Shown piece by piece: positions 63,416 through 64,000 of a DNA stretch of 64,000 bases. Under the pieces are notes generated by a model, which made no database searches, was not told the origin of the DNA, and saw only the letters and a program-made list of their open reading frames with translations. The stretch comes from Symbiodinium natans. Its lineage: Eukaryota; Sar; Dinophyceae; Suessiales; Symbiodiniaceae. The stretch spans positions 1 to 64,000 of the forward strand of contig CAJNDS010002426.1 in NCBI GenBank assembly GCA_905221605.1, written 5' to 3'. Within the stretch, counting starts at the first letter, position 1. The number at the start of each line of letters is the position of its first letter. Position numbers and translations under genes: made by a program.

Positions 63416-63520
63416 CTCTCCTGAGCCTACGTGGCTATATCGTGAGCTTCGAGGATTGCACGCCGATGTCCTCCAATTCTGGCCTGGCCACCTGCAAGTG
63501 CTTGGGGCAGCTGTACGCTA

Positions 63521-63643
63521 CTGGTTCTTGGTAGGGAATTAGGGAATGAGGTACCCTATATCGTCCCTTATAAGGGAATAAGGGAGTGAGGTACCCTACT
63601 ACATAGCCCCTTGTAAGACACCGACGTCCCTCCTGCGAACCAG
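63521..63643. mobile_element. M1 element copy
   Basis: Left arm CTGGTTCTTGGTAGGGAATT at 63521, right arm ending CCTGCGAACCAG at 63643, and an internal second GGGAATAAGGGAGTGAGGTA. Same family as 14420-14602 and 15128-15211. Confidence 0.65.
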
Positions 63644-63649
63644 GAGGTA

Positions 63650-64000
63650 GCCTTTCGAAGCCAATGCTTCAATTTCTTATCCCGCAAGTCCTGGAGCTCT
63701 GAAGAGCAGCCCTTCGATACTGGCCATACCCCCTACTTTTTCCTACGTTTCAGAGTTTTAGACTTGCAAGGCTGCTGTTTGCCCAAACATTGGCGCAAGG
63801 AGGTGAGCCCTCGTGTGGCTCGGCATGACAGCGAAGGGCGAGGAAGCAAGCCGCGCCTGACGTGTTGGAAGAGCCACCGGAAGATCAGACATCATGGAAG
63901 TGTGTTGACACCAGGCCAGCTCCTGGCTTTCAGCAGGATCTCGAAGCTGCAACAAGGCAATGCGGAGTCGAGTTTTCGATGCGGGGCGCTGCGGTCACAT
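63650..64000. other. Right edge, no supported gene
   Basis: Short both-strand ORFs only. Confidence 0.4.

Noticed and set aside
1-64000. tRNA, rRNA, snRNA or full-length spliced-leader genes
   Set aside because: I scanned for cloverleaf ends and conserved leader or rRNA words and found nothing convincing; a covariance-model search would be needed to exclude them.

Overview
The window reads as nuclear DNA of a dinoflagellate, most like Symbiodiniaceae or a relative. There are dozens of TTTAGGG / CCCTAAA tracts in both orientations (the telomere unit of dinoflagellates and plants), no long intact coding ORF, and protein families cut into exons of about 35-100 bases. Splice donors are GT, GC and probably GA, and acceptors are mostly AG|G. 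There are no rRNA or tRNA genes that I can recognise and no prokaryotic operon structure. All exon calls are by eye in all six frames and no search was run.

Four genes are recognised from ordered, phase-compatible exons, all on the minus strand: a bacterial/organelle-type ribosomal protein uL10 (27980-25834), a class I DnaJ/Hsp40 with J domain, zinc finger and C-terminal domains (45588 to about 37840), a PP2C-type Ser/Thr phosphatase (62206 to about 59560), and directly downstream of it a small redoxin/thioredoxin-fold protein starting at 59441. Less certain multi-exon genes are an acidic coiled-coil protein (minus, 7599-2137) with further minus exons to the left edge, a plus-strand gene at 8.5-12.4 kb, a minus gene at 15.7-14.0 kb, and scattered exons at 28, 29.8, 31-34 and 47-63 kb, including a signal-peptide exon at 47.98 kb and a possible BTB/POZ exon at 48.6 kb.

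Layout: 0-15.7 kb, exons alternating with telomere-like tracts; 15.9-25.6 kb, a gene-free block of AATT-rich hairpin satellite, a 42-bp coding-like array, an AAGTGCATACA array, a 5-kb GAGCTC-rich higher-order repeat and a trinucleotide run; 25.8-28.4 kb, uL10; 29.6-30.5 kb, a unique ORF then CCCTATAGGG arrays; 31-34.8 kb, scattered exons; 35.1-36.9 kb, a repeat element flanked by hairpin-bearing direct repeats; 37.8-45.6 kb, DnaJ, whose 3.65-kb second intron holds a 1.3-1.4-kb tandem duplication and a (GAA)n run; 46-57 kb, microsatellites, small inverted-repeat elements and isolated exons; 57-62.5 kb, phosphatase and redoxin; 62.6-64 kb, a long unexplained ORF and an inverted-repeat element.

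The most striking observation is that the telomere-like tracts are not random filler. In the genes that can be reconstructed, many introns carry one, and several introns start or end inside the tract, so that the repeat itself supplies the donor or acceptor. One array in the DnaJ gene is flanked by a 30-bp near-perfect direct repeat spanning the splice donor, as expected if a telomeric array was inserted with target duplication. The window also has at least three families of short inverted-repeat elements in the same introns, one of which encloses a telomeric array.
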